Positions 8,746 through 18,636 of a stretch of 64,000 bases of DNA are shown here, piece after piece (positions within the stretch are counted from its first letter, which is position 1; the number at the start of each line of letters is the position of its first letter). The notes under the pieces are model-generated. The model had not been told where the DNA came from and did no database searches. It saw only the letters and a list, made by a program, of their open reading frames with translations. Origin of the DNA: Prionace glauca (lineage: Eukaryota > Chordata > Chondrichthyes > Carcharhiniformes > Carcharhinidae); NCBI GenBank assembly GCA_037974335.1, contig CM075760.1, positions 5,825,432 to 5,889,431 on the forward strand, written 5' to 3'. A program made the position numbers and the translations under genes.

Positions 8746-9720
8746 TGTGATTGAGGGTGAACGAGTGAGGTTGAATGCGTGTTTGTGGGTGAGTGAGTGA
8801 GGATAGATGAGAGTGAGTGAGCGAAGATGAGTGAGTGATTGTGAGTGAGTGAGGGTGTGAGGATGAGTGAGTCAGGGCGTGTGTTTGAGTGAATGTGCGA
8901 AGTTGAATGAGGGTGCGTGAGTGCTTGTGGGTGAGTGAGTGAGAATGGATGAGAGTGAATGAGCGAATATGAGTGAGTGATTGTGAGTGAGTGTGTGAGG
9001 GTGACTGACTCAGGTTGAATCAGGATCAGTGAGTTTCTGAGGGCGAGTGCGTGAGGGCGAGTGCGTGAGGGCGAGTGCGTGAGGGCGAGTGCGTGAGGGC
9101 GAGTGCGTGAGGGCGAGTGCGTGAGGGCGAGTGCGTGAGGGCGAGTGCGTGAGGGCGAGTGCGTGAGGGCGAGTGCGTGAGGGCGAGTGCGTGATCGTGA
9201 ATGAGGTTGAGTGAGTGAGTAATCGTGAATGAGGTTGAGTGAGTGAGGGTGAGTGATTGTGGTTGAGTGAGTGAGGGTGAGTGATTGTGGTTGAGTGAGT
9301 GAGGGTGAGTGATTGTGGTTGAGTGAGTGAGGGTGAGTGATTGTGGTTGAGTGAGTGAGGGTGAGTGATTGTGGTTGAGTGAGTGAGAGTGAGTGATTGT
9401 GGTTGAGTGAGTGAGGGTGAGTGATTGTGGTTGAGTGAGTGAGGGTGAGTGATTGTGGTTGAGTGAGTGAGGGTGAGTGATTGTGGTTGAGTGAGTGAGG
9501 GTGAGTGAATGAGGGTGAGTGAGTGAGGGTGTGCCAGCGAGAGAAGGTAGCAAGTGAGGGTGAGTGAGTGAAGTTATTTGAGTGAGGATGAGAGATTGAG
9601 GGTGAGTGAGTGAGAGTGTGCCAGCGAGAGAAGGTGGTAAGTGAGGGTGAGTGAGTGAAGTTATTTGAGTGAGGATGAGAGATTGAGGGTGAGTGAGTGA
9701 GTGAGGGTGAGAGAGTCAGT
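8746..9720. repeat. GTGAGTGAG-type tandem array, right part, with ordered sub-arrays
   Basis: This continues the array split by the LINE. Inside it are two regular blocks. About 11 near-perfect copies of a 14-base unit (gagggcgagtgcgt) lie at about 9038-9193. About nine copies of a 28-base unit (core 'attgtggttgagtgagtga') lie at about 9254-9505. A pair of longer units containing 'gtgccagcgagagaaggt' follows at 9530-9700. Minus-strand open frames here (rich in His, Ser, Pro and Thr) are repeat translations and are not listed as genes. Confidence 0.85.
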
Positions 9721-10321
9721 AAGCCACCTCCTCCTCTCCCTCCATCGATCTTTTCCCGATTCTCTCCATTGATCAGCTTTCAGTAACAGGGCTGTGTAAA
9801 GTCAGGAATCAGTGTAGATCACCGGGCAGCTGCTTTAATGTCGGGGCCTTTCTTTCAGAAACACGGATCAGTGAACAAATAGACAGACTGAGGGAGCTGG
9901 AAGGGAAGCTTCCAGCAAAACTAGGGTCACACAGGAATCAAATACCAAGTTTACACCAGTATTGGGGAGCCAGGCGGACTTAGTCTCAGCCAGATCCCTT
10001 CTTATTGATTGTGTCTTTGTGTCCGGTGTAACACATGGAAATCCCTACTTCTGACCTCATGTTGGATGGAATGTGTCATTGATGAAGCAATAGAAGATTG
10101 TTGGTCCCAGAACAGTCCCCTGCCGAACTCCTGCAGTGATATCTCAACTTAGATGTTTGACCTTCAATAACCATTACCACCTTGCTTTGTGCTAAATATG
10201 ACTCCAAACAGAGAAGAATTTCCCTCTGTAACTGATTCACTTGCGTTTTACTCGGGCTCCTCGATCCCACCCTCATTCAAATGTTACAGGGGAGGGGAAG
10301 GGGGCGGCGGGGAGTAATGTG
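9721..10321. other. Intronic stretch without recognised features
   Basis: About 600 bases of mixed sequence lie between the tandem array and a SINE. I recognise no gene, repeat or site in it. Confidence 0.5.
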
Positions 10322-10635
10322 GATGGGCGCTGTGGCACAGTGATTAGCGCCGCTGCCTCATAGTTCAATTCCAGATATGTGTCATTGTGTGTGGAGTTAG
10401 CAAGTCCACCCCGTGTCTGCTTGGGTTTCATTGGGTGCTCCTGTTTCCTCCCACAGACCAAAGATGTGCGGGGTCAGTGGTTTGGCGTGCTAAATTGTCC
10501 CTAGTTTCAGGGGGACTAGTTAGGGTAAATACATGTGGTTATGGGGATAGGGCATTGGTGGGACTGCTGCTAGTGCAGACTCGATGGGCTAAATGGCCTC
10601 CTTCTCTACTCTAGGATCCCAATGATTCTGTTCTT
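10322..10635 (+). mobile_element. tRNA-derived SINE copy (diverged)
   Basis: It opens 'ggatgggcgctgtggcacag', carries 'cctcccacagaccaaagatg' in the core and ends 'ctcgatgggctaaatggcctccttctctac'. It belongs to the same family as the copy at 3161-3500, with several small gaps. Confidence 0.8.
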
Positions 10636-10719
10636 TGATATCAATGACAGTCTCTCTTACGTATGTGAGATTGAAAGAGTGTGAGAGTGTGCTTGGGTCG
10701 ATGTTCCAGGGAGGGAGGG

Positions 10720-10721
10720 TG

Positions 10722-10764
<43 letters not shown>

Positions 10765-11165
10765 AAGGGAGGGTAGAGTTTGTGTGAGCGAGAAAAAAGT
10801 GTAAAAAATAGACAGGGTGTATGCGTGAGTGTGAATGAGTGAAATAATTATTGAGAGAACATGTGTCTGTGACAGGTGGAGTGTTTAAGAGCGATACATT
10901 GTGTATACATGTGTGTTTGTGTGTCAGAGATGGAGAGACTGTGTGCGTGTGAGAGAGGTGATGTTTGTGAGAAAGAACGATTGAGAGCGCGAGTGTATGT
11001 ATTTATTTGTAAGTGAGAGAGAGTATGTCGAGCATGAGAGAAAGAGAATGTGTTTGAGAGATGTTAGATGAGAGAACAAGTAAGTGTGTGTATATATGTG
11101 TGCATGTGTGAGAGAATATGAGAGTGTGTATGTGTGTATTTATGTGTGTGAGAGTGTGTGATGTG
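10720..11165. repeat. TG microsatellite and GT/GA-rich tract
   Basis: An uninterrupted TG run occupies about 10722-10762. It is followed by 400 bases of loosely repeated 'gtgtgtgagagag' sequence. It is simple-sequence DNA inside the JH-Cmu1 intron. Confidence 0.8.
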
Positions 11166-11464
11166 TGGAAGCCTCTATCTGGTTGATACAGTCTGGAAAA
11201 ACACACTCACTCCACACATACTCACCCACTCGCACAGTAAGTGGGAGTGACAAGTGAACACAATACAGACTGTGGACCAATGGCTGGAAAAAAAACATTT
11301 AAATCTTTCACAAGTCATTCACAATTAAATAATTTCCTCTTTCCTCAATGAGTGAACCTTGCAAAATTTCACGAAATTTGAGACAATCCAGGGTAAATTC
11401 ACCCACAAATTTATTCGCCCACTCATTCACCTTATTCACTCTCTCCATCACTAACAAGCAGTGT

Positions 11465-11815
11465 CAGCACTGTGTGTATTATATACAACATACACTGCAG
11501 CAACTCACCAAGGCTCCATAGATTACACTGTCCAAACCCGCTGCCTTTACATCCTAACAGGACAAGGGCAGGAGACATAATGAACGCTATCACCTGCAAG
11601 CTCCCCTCCAAAACACACACCATCCTGACTTGAAACAATATCTCAATTCATTCATAGTCGTTGGGTCAAAATCCTGGAACTTTCTGCCCAAACAGCAGAG
11701 TGGATGTTTGCAGCATAAGGACTGCAGTTATTCAAGGATGCTTCATATCAACACTTTCTCAAGGAGCAATTAGGGAAGATTAAAAATTCTGGCCGAGCAA
11801 ATGACACTAAAATGC
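11465..11815 (+). mobile_element. Non-LTR retrotransposon 3'-end fragment
   Basis: The plus strand resembles a LINE 3' end that recurs in elasmobranch DNA: 'cactgcagcaactcaccaag', 'cacaccatcctgacttga', 'tgggtcaaaatcctggaact', then 'caattagggaagattaaaaat'. Other parts of the same element type occur at 21.09-21.54 and 32.71-32.89 kb. I cannot assign the clade. Frames are broken. Confidence 0.6.
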
Positions 11816-13890
11816 CTTTAGAAGATTAAAAATAAGATGCAAATGAATTTGACCCTTCAATTGTTAAACTAAACAGTTCAGTGGCTGCTGTAGTACGAAC
11901 ACAACATAATACATCTCACTTTGTATTTGTTCATCGAACATTCCCAAGGCCGGTACATCACTGCTTAAAAATCACCCACTTCTCCCTCTACAGTCTGATG
12001 TTTCTGCTTCTCTGATGGTCACAATATGCTTCAGGGATCTCATTTCTGAGAAGCTGAGTCAAATATCAAGTCAAACTGTCTCATTCCTCAGAGATACAAG
12101 TTTCTTGAAGAAATAAATCAAATTTCAGTTCCCGAAATACTGCAGAAGGGGCCAGAAGGTTTATAACCAGTCAGACAGATTCCTGGTCCCAACACAGTGA
12201 CCACGCGTACAGAAACAGAACAGACACAAACAGTGCAACAGCCGAGTTCCCGGCAGAAAGATCTGTTCAATCTGTAAACTTCATTCAAACTGTTGGATTC
12301 TCATTGATCAATGGTCAACTTACAACAACAGAAAACCAATTACCTATTTTAAATGAAACGGATTTTCATTTGAAAATTTTTTAAAAAATCCCTTGACTTT
12401 TAATTATTTACCTCTATCTGTATCACCTCTCGTAAAGGTGTAATTTCGCTGAAAATGAGCAATCAAAAATATAAGTTTCAGGACAGTCCAATGTCCCTCA
12501 CAGAGATGCTGTAACATTATAAGAATTAAACAAACATGGAAGCATTAACGTTGAAAACCATTACACGATTCGAACTAATTTCTTAATTAAATGTAGTCAA
12601 CGCAATAATCAAGGCAAAATATTTTATCCAGCTGAGCCGAGCCGAGTAAAGAAATGTTTTGTTTCTGAATTCATTTCTGATATAATTAAATATTCTTGAA
12701 AACGGATGATATTTTGTACACCAGTGCAGTATTCAAGGTCTTTTGTTTTGAATTAATTAGCACCAATATTATATTGTGTTATTGTTAATTGGCAGTTAGT
12801 TCTCCTGTTACTGGTTTGTGCTCCGTAATAAAATCAGTTTTCAATCATTCAAAACGTGTCTTTGCCTCGAACATTGTGAAGTAATAAGGTTCCAATTAAA
12901 TCTTAAACAATAAACTTCAAATTACTGAATGGAAATATTCAGACATCTGAAATTCATTTGCTAAAATCGAATCACGTTATAATATTTTTCATTTCATGTT
13001 TTACTCCCAATGCCTTATTATAACCTACAAACGTGTTAAAATGCATGCTTCTGTATTTGTATTTGCTGTAACGACCTGGCAGTTTGAGATCAATGAAACC
13101 GCTTCTTAGATGGAATAATTTGGACCATCCATATAATTTACTTACTGAAAATATTGATTAATTTAAGAAGATCTGAATAAAACAGTGAAAAATTCAATGA
13201 GGACAATTGATTCAAATCCTCTGCGACATTGATAAATGATGCACAAAATAAGTCAAGGCTTTTTCTTCAGTATAATATTTAATAAGAATTAAACATAACG
13301 CTCCAATAGAATCGATTCTTCTATCCTGTCATTTTTTTCATCTTTATTCAACATTTATTCTGTTTTCAGCAGTAATGGAGCCATGATGTTATTATTAAGC
13401 GTAGAACAAATATTACTATTATAATATTTGTATATAAATTAATCTTTTTGAAGATTCATGGACTAACTTGTCAATCTCTATCCCGTTTCTGTTGACACTT
13501 ACAACAATTCAAACACCATTAATTGAACAATTGTTTCGTGTCAGCGAATTCCACCTGTCAAGTTTATTCAAAATGTGGGATTCTTAGTGGTCAATTGTCA
13601 AATTACAACAAAGAATCAATAACTATTTTTAAATTAAACCGATAAAAATTTCAAAATCCCCTTCGACTTTTAACTACCTGTACCTCTCTGTCTTAAATCT
13701 AGAAACTTGGGCATAATTTTTTCTTCTCTAAAATGAGCACATCTAATGTAACAGATTCAGGGTAGTGTAATGTCCCCAGCAGAGATATAGTGATGCAGTA
13801 AGAATTATAATTCATGTTTTATTTTAATCTGCAACAATTAGTTAACATGTCTAAAATGCCCTGGCGTGCATTTATTTTTGATACTTGTTT
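11816..13890. other. AT-rich intronic DNA with a 240-bp direct duplication
   Basis: No coding signal is visible. About 12285-12530 and about 13558-13805 align with each other. Both run from a 'ggattctnantggtcaa' stretch through 'ccttngacttttaa' and 'aaaatgagca' to 'tgtccc.cagagat', and are clearly diverged. The rest is unannotated AT-rich sequence. Confidence 0.6.
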
Positions 13891-15850
13891 GTTTTATCCT
13901 GAAAATAATTTTTAAACGTAGTTTGTTTTTTTTTGTTCATTTAGCTGGAAAAAGTACAACCGCTCAGGATCACGGTGCTCAAAAAATACAGAAGCAATTG
14001 AGAAACACCAAACCATTCCAAAAATTTTGAGATGACATCAGTGATTAATTACCTTGTCATCCAACTACAAATGAATTGGAAGGAATGCTGTGCCTCCACA
14101 GAAAGAATGTAATAATCGGACACAAAAATACTAAATAGTCACGTCTTCGTCTCTAAAATTCGTATTTAAGTGAAAGCGAACTTCAGTGGGATATAACAAT
14201 TAATGCAAAGTATCTTGATGAACTGAGCACTGCTGTGGAAACAGATTGGTATCATTGAAACAGTTTCCGGAACTATCACAAAATATTTCCAGCCGAAAAA
14301 CATTTCTGGTCATGTTAGTTGTGTGCAAAGCACAGCAGAACAGAAGGGATTAATGAATAATGATATTAATATAAAATACCCTTTGGTGAACATGGAGTTA
14401 TATTACCGATTTAAAAATATTTAATTTATATTAATTTTATGATTAAATTTGTTAATGAGAAGTCTTTAGTTGCAGCAACGACGTGGTGTCCCGATGAACG
14501 TTGTATGTTATGATTTGTTTTAATTTGTAAACGTTAGTTTAACTTTAATTAAAAATGCTGTAATATGTTTATTTTTTTCCCAAAACCTGCCTGTTTTCTC
14601 CCTGCAAGGATTTTCAAACTCAAAGATTGTTTGCATTCAACCAGAAAACATGTAACAACTCAGTGCCACCGAGTTGAAACAATGCAGAAACACCAAACCA
14701 TTTCACGCATTTTAACATTCATAGCGACCGAACCACAGAACCTCCTCAACAGAAACACACCAAAACACATCACTGAGGGAATGAATCTGTTGAATGTATC
14801 CATTCAATAAAATCAGAAATATCATTGAAAGGAAATCTCAACATCCAATCCGGCAAACCATCTCGTCAACAAATATATGAATGTCTAAACTAAACAACAA
14901 TCTGGAATAAGAGCAACAGCATAGCGAGGAGGTGAAATATATCCAACAAATTAACATTGACACTTTACCACATTCTATTCATATTGGGTCATATTTCAAA
15001 AAGATTTCAAACAAATTTAAACATTTAGCTGAAGCTGAGGTAAAAATATTTTACCCCAATGTTTTTGGGGTAAAACATTGCATGTACCCCAAATTAGGAA
15101 TGCAGTGGCAAATTATGTTTTGGACGAGTGGCGTAAACGGTGGTTTCATTTAACCAGTAATTATCCGTTACGATTTTAAAAAAAGTACAAATACAATAAA
15201 GCCTGCCTGATTTCTTTGTGCAGGCACAGTCAAATAGTTTAAAACCCGCAGACTTTGTATTCGATCACAAAGTGTATAACAGCTCAGTATCACGGACTGT
15301 GAACAATGCAGAATCGCCAAACCATTTCACAAATTTCACTTCTTCAAAGTCACCCAGACAGACAATCTCCTCATCAGAAGAATACATCACTGAGGGACTG
15401 AACCCCGGTTCATGCAGAAACAGCTCAATTCTACAAACAGTTTCAACAGAATCAAATTTCACATTGGCGGAAAACCTCAATTTAAAATCCAGCCAATCCG
15501 CCCATCACTAAAGTAACTAATAATTAAACTGAGCACAGCAATAACATAACAAAACCTGCATTGTGATTAAGCCGAACATGTTCAAAGCATTAATGCAGAA
15601 ACATTAACATATTTTGTTAAGATTGGGTTAGATTTCAAACACATGTGCAGTAGATGGTGCAACTCGCAGCCAATAGATTTCGCCGAGGTTAAACATTGCA
15701 GAAACGCCGAAACAAAAGGAAAGCATTTAATGTAACCCGGACAAACCATGTCCTCAGCAGATAAACACAAAATCACAACAAGAGACTGAATTCACCTTTT
15801 ATCAATTAACCCCAATTTAAGCAGGGCCACCTGAAACATTGTAAAGATTT
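13890..15850. repeat. Diverged ~640-bp repeats flanking JH on its 3' side
   Basis: A phrase of the form 'aacaatgcagaaacaccaaaccatttcac' recurs in diverged form near 14010, 14685, 15305 and 15695. Shared surroundings include 'cagtgccaccgagtt', 'cctcatcagaagaatacatcactgaggga' and AT-rich lead-ins. Spacing of the clearest pair (14685 and 15305) is about 620-640 bases. No coding sense is apparent. The position, directly downstream of JH, is where an intronic enhancer would be expected, but no factor site was proved. Confidence 0.55.
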
Positions 15851-15965
15851 TCAGCGCGGAATCCACCAAACCACATTTCAGTGAACAAGTGGATTAATAA
15901 AATCGAGAAAAATATAAAATAAAAACTCAAATAAAACACTGACTAAATAAATGCATAGATCTTAC

Positions 15966-16013
15966 CTGCAGTCACCGTCACCATGGTCCCTTGTCCCCAG
16001 TAGCCCATAGCGT
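15966..16013 (-). CDS. IGHJ: JH gene segment (germline)
   Basis: A joining segment of 48 nt reads (AC)AMGYWGQGTMVTVTA(G), with the canonical WGQG motif of heavy-chain J. The 3' end is a GTAAG splice donor leaving one G, which matches the Cmu1 exon phase. Upstream is a perfect heptamer and a 23-base-spacer signal. This is the only J found and serves the D2 segment 330 bases away. Confidence 0.95.
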
Positions 16014-16052
16014 CACAGTGTCACATTCTCTGGGCTGGGCCACACAATAACT
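16014..16052 (-). other. 23-RSS of JH
   Basis: On the minus strand: nonamer AGTTATTGT, 23-base spacer, heptamer CACTGTG abutting JH. The heptamer is consensus. The nonamer differs from GGTTTTTGT at two positions. Confidence 0.93.
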
Positions 16053-16378
16053 ATCCCTGCACAAAATAGACAGAAATCCATCAGTATTTAAACAAAATCA
16101 CAAGCCAGAGGGAATGTAAATCATTGCATTTTTCAAATTATTACTATCCTGGTGGATACCGTTCGCTCAACATAAATAACCTTAATGTTTTGTATTTCAC
16201 AGAGGATCACATGATCAAGTTATTGAAAACAGCAACTGATAATCAAATCGTTATCATAAATTTTTCATATTAATTCTCGCTATTTGTGTAGTGCTGGGAT
16301 ATAAATTATACAACACTGTAATTAATGTTGAATTGTAAAACAAAGCACTGACCCAGACTCGGTCAATTAGCGCTGAAG

Positions 16379-16406
16379 GGTTTTTGCATTGACAGTAACT
16401 GTTGTG
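16379..16406 (-). other. 3' 12-RSS of D2
   Basis: On the minus strand: heptamer CACAACA (first four consensus bases kept), a 12-base spacer (16388-16399) and nonamer GCAAAAACC. The 12-base spacer suits joining to the 23-RSS of JH. The heptamer is the weakest signal of the cluster. Confidence 0.82.
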
Positions 16407-16418
16407 CCATCCATATAT
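16407..16418 (-). other. IGHD2: D2 gene segment
   Basis: The 12-nt core ATATATGGATGG (minus strand) lies between two 12-base-spacer signals, the arrangement known for the second D of shark IgH clusters. It can be read in more than one frame, as usual for D segments. It sits about 280 bases from D1's 3' signal and about 330 bases from the JH signal. Confidence 0.85.
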
Positions 16419-16446
16419 CACAGTGAAACACAGCATGTCAAATACT
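16419..16446 (-). other. 5' 12-RSS of D2
   Basis: On the minus strand: nonamer AGTATTTGA, 12-base spacer, consensus heptamer CACTGTG next to D2. The nonamer is weak (six of nine matches), but spacing and heptamer are exact. It is the partner for the 22-base-spacer signal of D1. Confidence 0.85.
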
Positions 16447-16726
16447 GTGCCCGCCTGCTCTGTGAAAAATCTGATTCTGCTTCATCCAAGTGCGAATGAG
16501 TGAGTTATTTCAGCTTGACCTGGTCATTATTTTTATAAAGGGTATCGGATTGTTTTTAAACCCTCTGTGTAGATTGAGCATGTCGGTCAATATCGATTTT
16601 ATGGAAACAGTTTTAAACCTAATCACAAACTAATATTACGTCCACACATTATTTCTTTGAAGCCTCGTTTACTTTGGAAATCCTGCTGTGGTACTGATTA
16701 CCGACTTGAGCAATGTCTTTCCATGA

Positions 16727-16764
16727 GGTTTTTGTATGAGGATGTCGCTGTGCTCAGCACTGTG
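16727..16764 (-). other. 3' 22-RSS of D1
   Basis: On the minus strand: consensus heptamer CACAGTG adjoining D1, a 22-base spacer (16736-16757) and nonamer ACAAAAACC. A 22- rather than 23-base spacer on this side of D1 is what I recall for shark heavy-chain clusters. Confidence 0.93.
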
Positions 16765-16778
16765 ACCCCCTGTAGCAT
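16765..16778 (-). other. IGHD1: D1 gene segment
   Basis: The 14-nt core ATGCTACAGGGGGT (minus strand) is flanked by two perfect heptamers. It has a 12-RSS on the V side and a 22-RSS on the D2 side, so V can join only D1 and D1 can then join D2. It lies about 350 bases from the VH signal. Confidence 0.92.
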
Positions 16779-16806
16779 CACAGTGACACACACCCGCACA
16801 AAAACT
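16779..16806 (-). other. 5' 12-RSS of D1
   Basis: On the minus strand: nonamer AGTTTTTGT, 12-base spacer, consensus heptamer CACTGTG adjoining D1. It is the partner of the 23-RSS of VH. Confidence 0.93.
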
Positions 16807-17157
16807 GCACTCACTCTCTGTTCAGCACTGCCGCTCAATATTTACTTCAAATAGTATTCCGAATGTAATTTACAATTTATGCAGCTGTGTACAAAAAAAC
16901 ACAATCTAGAAACACCTCCTCCAAGTATCAGAAATAGTAAAACGAGCATTATATCCAGCTGAAACAGTAAATATAAACAGAGTGAAAATCTCAGCTCATT
17001 ATGTCTGTGTGTTTTACTGATTTAATGTTTAATTTTCACTACGTTAGGTTTGTCAGAAGTGGTTGTGTCTTGGTTTTGATCACTGACGCTATTATTTTAT
17101 TTAAAACAGATACTGACCTTCAGGTTAAGATGGAAGTTGCTGAATTCCCTCTCAGGC

Positions 17158-17196
17158 TGTTCTTGTTCGGGTCCATCCCTCGTTCCTCTCGCTGTG
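17158..17196 (-). other. 23-RSS of VH
   Basis: On the minus strand: heptamer CACAGCG directly after the …CARK codons, a 23-base spacer (17167-17189) and nonamer ACAAGAACA. Its presence shows that this VH is unrearranged in the sequenced DNA. Confidence 0.93.
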
Positions 17197-17501
17197 TTTT
17201 CTTGCACAGTAATAGATGGCGGTGTCTTCGGTCTTCAGCCTCGTCATCTCCAAAGAGAAGATGTTGTTTGAAGTGTCTTTGGACGCAGTAAATCGATCCT
17301 TAATCGCTGGGGCGTAGTGGTTGTTGGATGAACTATAGTACCACACCAGCCTCTCCAACCCCTGCCCGGGAACTTGCCGGACCCAATTCATGTCATAGAT
17401 GCCAAGATTGAACCCGCTGGTTTTACAGATCAGTTTCAGGGAGCCTCCGGGACGCCCGGTCTCTGCCTCTGGCTGGGTCAACACAACATCCGACTGGACA
17501 C
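17197..17501 (-). CDS. IGHV: VH gene segment, V exon (germline, intact)
   Basis: Variable domain of the heavy chain, which forms the antigen-binding site. After the TTTTTACAG acceptor the exon reads (G)[19 protein letters not shown]. It then shows [12 protein letters not shown] (Cys 23), [15 protein letters not shown] (Trp 41), the FR3 phrase [20 protein letters not shown], and [12 protein letters not shown] with the second Cys. All framework landmarks are present and the frame is open from leader to heptamer. CDR2 ([12 protein letters not shown]) is of ordinary length. It is one of the usual single V segments per shark cluster. A degraded duplicate lies about 10 kb upstream. Confidence 0.95.
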
Positions 17502-17637
17502 CTGTAAAAATAGATCAAAAACCCCGAGGATTAATCCTGGTGAAATGACTGCTGACTCTGGAACAGTCCAGAGAGAGAGACTAACACTGAGACAGTAACA
17601 GTGAGAGACTTGAACAATAGTGATAATAAATACTCAC
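17502..17637 (-). other. Leader-V intron
   Basis: A 136-base phase-1 intron with GTGAGTA donor and TTTTTACAG acceptor. Part of its sequence ('agtctctctctctggactg' on the minus strand) is recognisable in the duplicated block near 27.95 kb. Confidence 0.9.
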
Positions 17638-17683
17638 CAGATAAGAAAGTCAGCAACAAACTGAGAGAAATGGCGGACCACAT
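17638..17683 (-). CDS. IGHV: VH leader exon (signal peptide)
   Basis: The 46-nt exon encodes MWSAISLSLLLTFLS plus one base. With the V exon it gives MWSAISLSLLLTFLSGVQS, a typical hydrophobic secretory signal with cleavage expected after VQS. The start is the first ATG downstream of the TATA-like element, and the splice donor is TTATCTG/GTGAGTA. Phase agrees with the V exon. Confidence 0.94.
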
Positions 17684-17772
17684 CTTTCTGGTGATTTGGG
17701 GGAAATGGTTGTGACAGGAACTCAGTGAACAAACCAGCTCCTGGACTGTTGGATTCCGGTCCCAGTGAGCGG

Positions 17773-17782
17773 TATTTAAATA
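17773..17782 (-). promoter_or_regulatory. TATA-like element of VH promoter
   Basis: The self-complementary TATTTAAATA lies 90 bases upstream of the leader ATG on the Ig coding strand. No ATGCAAAT/ATTTGCAT octamer is seen in the next 150 bases upstream. Confidence 0.6.
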
Positions 17783-17804
17783 CCCGGCAGAAGGGGGCGG
17801 CTTT

Positions 17805-17846
17805 CCAGGCGCCGCCTGTTGATTCCCTGCTGGAAACGGCGCCTGG
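17805..17846. promoter_or_regulatory. GC-rich inverted repeat upstream of VH TATA-like element
   Basis: CCAGGCGCCG (17805-17814) and its exact reverse complement CGGCGCCTGG (17837-17846) are separated by 22 bases, just upstream of the TATA-like element. It could be a hairpin or a dimeric factor site. Function is not known. Confidence 0.5.
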
Positions 17847-17889
17847 ATCCACGTCCCACCCTCCACACCCCCAACAGAATGGACTCGGA

Positions 17890-18636
17890 GATTTACAATA
17901 GATTAATATTAAAATAGGCATTTTATCTGTATCAGGATATTTGTTTGACTAAAATGTTCACTGTAATGTCCCCATTATTTCTGGCGGTGATATTACAGTT
18001 CATCATTTATTTATTGAAATAACTCATTCCATTGTAAATATGGTGATTTTATTACCACACCCCCAACAAGAAAATAAATCTGAAAATGATGAAATAACAT
18101 TTTGGAACATTAGACAATTTTGCAACAATTCCGTGTCTCTGCCACATTATAATAATAAAGCACAATTTATCAGAAGAAATGCCATCGAATTCCGTAACTA
18201 ACCGTGTAAAATATACAAAGTGATTCTATTTACAGTGTGGATGGCTATCACTGTACAAGTTGGGTTTGGAGATGAGAAGAAACTCTGACACAATACAATG
18301 TTTCTCCTTATATTTTCAAACTGTCCCAATCTCGAAGACAGGCCTTTGAAAATAATGAGGATCCCAACCTGATAATTAAATAGTAAGTTGACAGAGAAAC
18401 ATAAAATTAAATTGTTTTTTGACGCAGAAGTTAATGAATTGGAACGGACTTGGAGATCATTAAAGTTCTCCTTCAGTATCCAGGTCATTGCAGCTGATTC
18501 TAATGGCCACCGGCTGTCTAACATTTGCTGGTATTGGGAACACACATCGCACATTGCACAGTGTCACAAGAATAAATGTTTTATCTTCCACTGAATCAGG
18601 TTATGAACTGATCATTTCTCTACTCATTGGCAGCTA
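17890..18636. other. VH upstream flank, first half of duplicated block A
   Basis: Non-coding AT-rich DNA. Parts align with block B: 18190-18280 with 28210-28330 ('gctatcactgta') and 18480-18636 with 29166-29335 ('acaagaataaatgttttatcttccactgaa'). No regulatory motif is recognised. Confidence 0.6.

Larger units (their letters stand above)
1437..15965 (-). other. JH-Cmu1 intron, about 14.5 kb, repeat-rich
   Basis: The intron is bounded by the JH donor (GTAAG at 15961-15965) and the Cmu1 acceptor at 1437-1438. In transcription order it contains diverged ~640-bp repeats (about 13.9-15.8 kb), an AT-rich stretch with a 240-bp direct duplication (12.3 and 13.6 kb) and a LINE 3' end (11.47-11.81 kb). 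These are followed by GT-rich microsatellites (10.7-11.2 kb), a SINE (10.3 kb), a GTGAG-type array split by a near-complete CR1 (3.04-9.72 kb), a second SINE (3.16 kb), a tract G-rich on the coding strand (2.42-3.0 kb) and a Penelope terminal repeat (about 2 kb). Phase compatibility of the flanking exons supports its being one intron. Confidence 0.85.

Noticed and set aside
9026-9553. 175-codon minus-strand frame of His/Ser/Thr/Pro repeats
   Set aside because: It is generated by 14- and 28-base tandem repeats. Similar shadow frames occur throughout the GTGAG array.
11837-11844. ATGCAAAT octamer in the JH-Cmu1 intron (a second occurs near 44143-44150)
   Set aside because: An eight-base motif is expected about twice in 64 kb by chance. 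There is no cluster of other enhancer sites here and it adjoins a LINE fragment.
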